From positions 1-7,076 of the forward strand of contig CAKZVG010000614.1 of assembly GCA_937921835.1 (NCBI GenBank): a DNA stretch of 7,076 nucleotides, in the 5' to 3' direction. The notes beneath the pieces are model-generated. The model was not told the DNA's origin, searched no databases, and was given only the letters and a program-made list of their open reading frames with translations. Below are positions 6,467 to 7,076 of this stretch, in pieces. Each line of letters opens with the position of its first letter. Position 1 is the stretch's first letter. Position numbers and translations under genes: made by a program. Source of the DNA: an uncultured Bryobacteraceae bacterium. GTDB taxonomy: Bacteria > Acidobacteriota > Terriglobia > Bryobacterales > Bryobacteraceae.

Positions 6467-6474
6467 ATTATAGC
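6467..6474 (-). promoter_or_regulatory. -10 element GCTATAAT of the lipoprotein-glycosyltransferase operon
   Basis: On the minus strand a perfect TATAAT (6472-6467) ends 9 nt before the GTG start at 6457. Transcription starting 6-9 nt after the box would give a leader of 0-3 nt. GAGGG (6465-6461) lies between the box and the start but would be mostly or wholly excluded from such a transcript. The -35 region (about 6489-6496) has no good TTGACA match. The preceding six bases make a 12-mer nearly identical to the one at 305-316 on the + strand. Confidence 0.6.
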
Positions 6475-6533
6475 CGAGTGGCCGTGGAGCATCAGTGTGG
6501 TGCTTTTCAGCCACCCGGGGATTCGCTGCGAGG

Positions 6534-6564
6534 TTGGTAAGAAACTGTAAATGAATAACTTATT
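6534..6564 (+). promoter_or_regulatory. Candidate promoter/operator of the FecR-domain gene
   Basis: TTGGTA (6534-6539) resembles a -35 box and TAACTT (6556-6561), 16 bp later, keeps the T, A and final T of a -10 box. Over the same -10 lies a perfect inverted repeat, AATAA-C-TTATT (6554-6564). The position, about 50 nt before the ATG, suits a promoter with a short leader, but both hexamers are weak and the repeat is short. Confidence 0.3.
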
Positions 6565-6604
6565 GTTTGGCCCGCGGCATGCCTCTCTGGATTGCGGAGA
6601 TCGT

Positions 6605-6609
6605 GGAGG
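6605..6609 (+). promoter_or_regulatory. Ribosome binding site of the FecR-domain gene
   Basis: GGAGG, 5 nt before the ATG at 6615, is the clearest Shine-Dalgarno sequence in the window and fixes this start. It contrasts with the GTG starts at 1490 and 6457, which appear leaderless. Confidence 0.8.
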
Positions 6610-6614
6610 CGGCC

Positions 6615-7076
6615 ATGAAAAAGACAATGTGCTTGGCGGTAGTCCTGGCGGCGGCGGGCGCCGGAAGCGGAGCCTTCGCGCAGGATCCCGATGACGGCGG
6701 GCCCGGGCGTGGAGTCGCCCGCATGAGCGTGATCAACGGCGACGTCTCGGTTCGCCGTGGTGATTCCGGCGACTGGATCGCTGCCGCGCCGAACGCGCCG
6801 TTGGTGGTGGGCGACCGGATTTTTACCGGTCCGGCCTCCCGGGGAGAAGTGCAGTTCGATTACGCTAACATGATCCGGCTCAACGATAACACGGAGATTC
6901 GTTTGTCGGAGCTTGAGTATTTGCGTTACCAGATCCAGGTAGCTGCCGGCACGGTGACGTTCCGCGTTCTGCGGGACAGCCAGGCCGAGACCGAATTGAG
7001 CACCCCGAGCGTCTCGGTGCGCCCGGTGCGGCGCGGCGAATACCGCGTGACGGTCTTCGCCGACGGCTCCTCGGAG
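6615..7076 (+). CDS. Secreted FecR-domain (DUF6600-like) protein, N-terminal part
   Basis: The first 154 residues of a protein that runs off the window end; the frame is open to the last base. Residues 1-22 are a Sec signal peptide (MKKTM, hydrophobic Ala/Gly core, cleavage AFA|QD). After an acidic/Gly linker (24-33) comes a FecR-like all-beta domain (about 36-154). It shows RMSVINGDVSVRRGDSGDW (36-54), PLVVGDRIFTGPASRGEVQF (62-81), ANMIRLNDNTEIRLSELE (84-101) and YQIQVAAGTVTFRVL (105-119). Spacing of the GDRI and GEVQF elements matches FecR domains, here without the cytoplasmic and transmembrane parts of the true FecR anti-sigma regulator. The overall pattern resembles acidobacterial proteins annotated as FecR or DUF6600 domain, which are secreted and of unknown role. 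Divergently oriented to the lipoprotein operon, so the two may share regulation. Domain call is good, function unknown. Confidence 0.85.
   Translation, partial: MKKTMCLAVVLAAAGAGSGAFAQDPDDGGPGRGVARMSVINGDVSVRRGDSGDWIAAAPNAPLVVGDRIFTGPASRGEVQFDYANMIRLNDNTEIRLSELEYLRYQIQVAAGTVTFRVLRDSQAETELSTPSVSVRPVRRGEYRVTVFADGSSE

Larger units (their letters stand above)
6458..6614. other. Divergent intergenic region
   Basis: 157 bp between two divergently transcribed genes. It holds the minus-strand TATAAT at 6472-6467, a small imperfect hairpin at 6488-6504 (AGCATCA, loop GTG, TGGTGCT), an AT-rich stretch at 6538-6567 that is conspicuous against the GC-rich surroundings, and a Shine-Dalgarno sequence at 6605-6609. 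No RNA gene or protein-coding frame is supported. Confidence 0.8.

Noticed and set aside
6488..6507. Hairpin followed by TTT resembling an intrinsic terminator
   Set aside because: The stem is 7 bp with a G-U pair and a 3-nt loop, the T-run is short, and no + strand gene lies just upstream to be terminated.
6458..6514. 19-residue N-terminal extension of the lipoprotein from ATG 6514
   Set aside because: It would contain the perfect TATAAT and displace the signal peptide inward; the GTG at 6457 gives a proper lipobox.

Overview
The window is a GC-rich, densely coding bacterial segment with no RNA gene, CRISPR array, insertion sequence or integrase that I can see. Four features together suggest an Acidobacteriota member, perhaps of the Solibacter/Bryobacter group. 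These are a multi-domain c-type cytochrome, a FecR-like protein of the type common in that phylum, a GT-C membrane protein with a C-terminal sandwich domain, and GTG starts sitting just after a -10 box. This placement rests on remembered family resemblance, not on a search.

Layout. Positions 2-292 (+) hold the C-terminal end of a probable outer-membrane beta-barrel protein. An 81-bp gap with a TACAAT promoter candidate leads to a run of three + strand genes: a secreted tetraheme cytochrome c (374-1465), a Crp/Fnr-family regulator (GTG 1490-2170) and an ALDH7-family aldehyde dehydrogenase (2175-3689). The regulator and the dehydrogenase are only 4 bp apart and are probably cotranscribed. The dehydrogenase meets a minus-strand operon tail to tail over a perfect 15-bp tandem duplication (3681-3710) that carries the stop codons of both genes.

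The minus-strand operon runs from about 6472 to 3708. It encodes a small lipoprotein with a beta-sandwich-like domain (GTG at 6457, ends 5921), then a 738-residue polytopic GT-C-type glycosyltransferase-like protein (5924-3708). The two reading frames overlap as GTGA. A divergent intergenic region (6458-6614) separates this operon from a secreted FecR-domain protein (6615 to the window end, truncated).

How the genes may work together. The barrel and the cytochrome suggest cell-envelope electron transfer, and the regulator lacks both the cAMP phosphate-contact arginine and the Fnr cysteine cluster, so it may sense another signal. The lipoprotein and GT-C pair look like an envelope glycan or lipid-linked sugar transfer unit. 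The most notable observations are a diheme unit duplicated within the cytochrome, whose first heme lacks the expected Met ligand; apparently leaderless GTG starts sharing a GCTAYAAT-like promoter; and the 15-bp duplication at the convergent stops. I found no clearly new defence or mobile system here.
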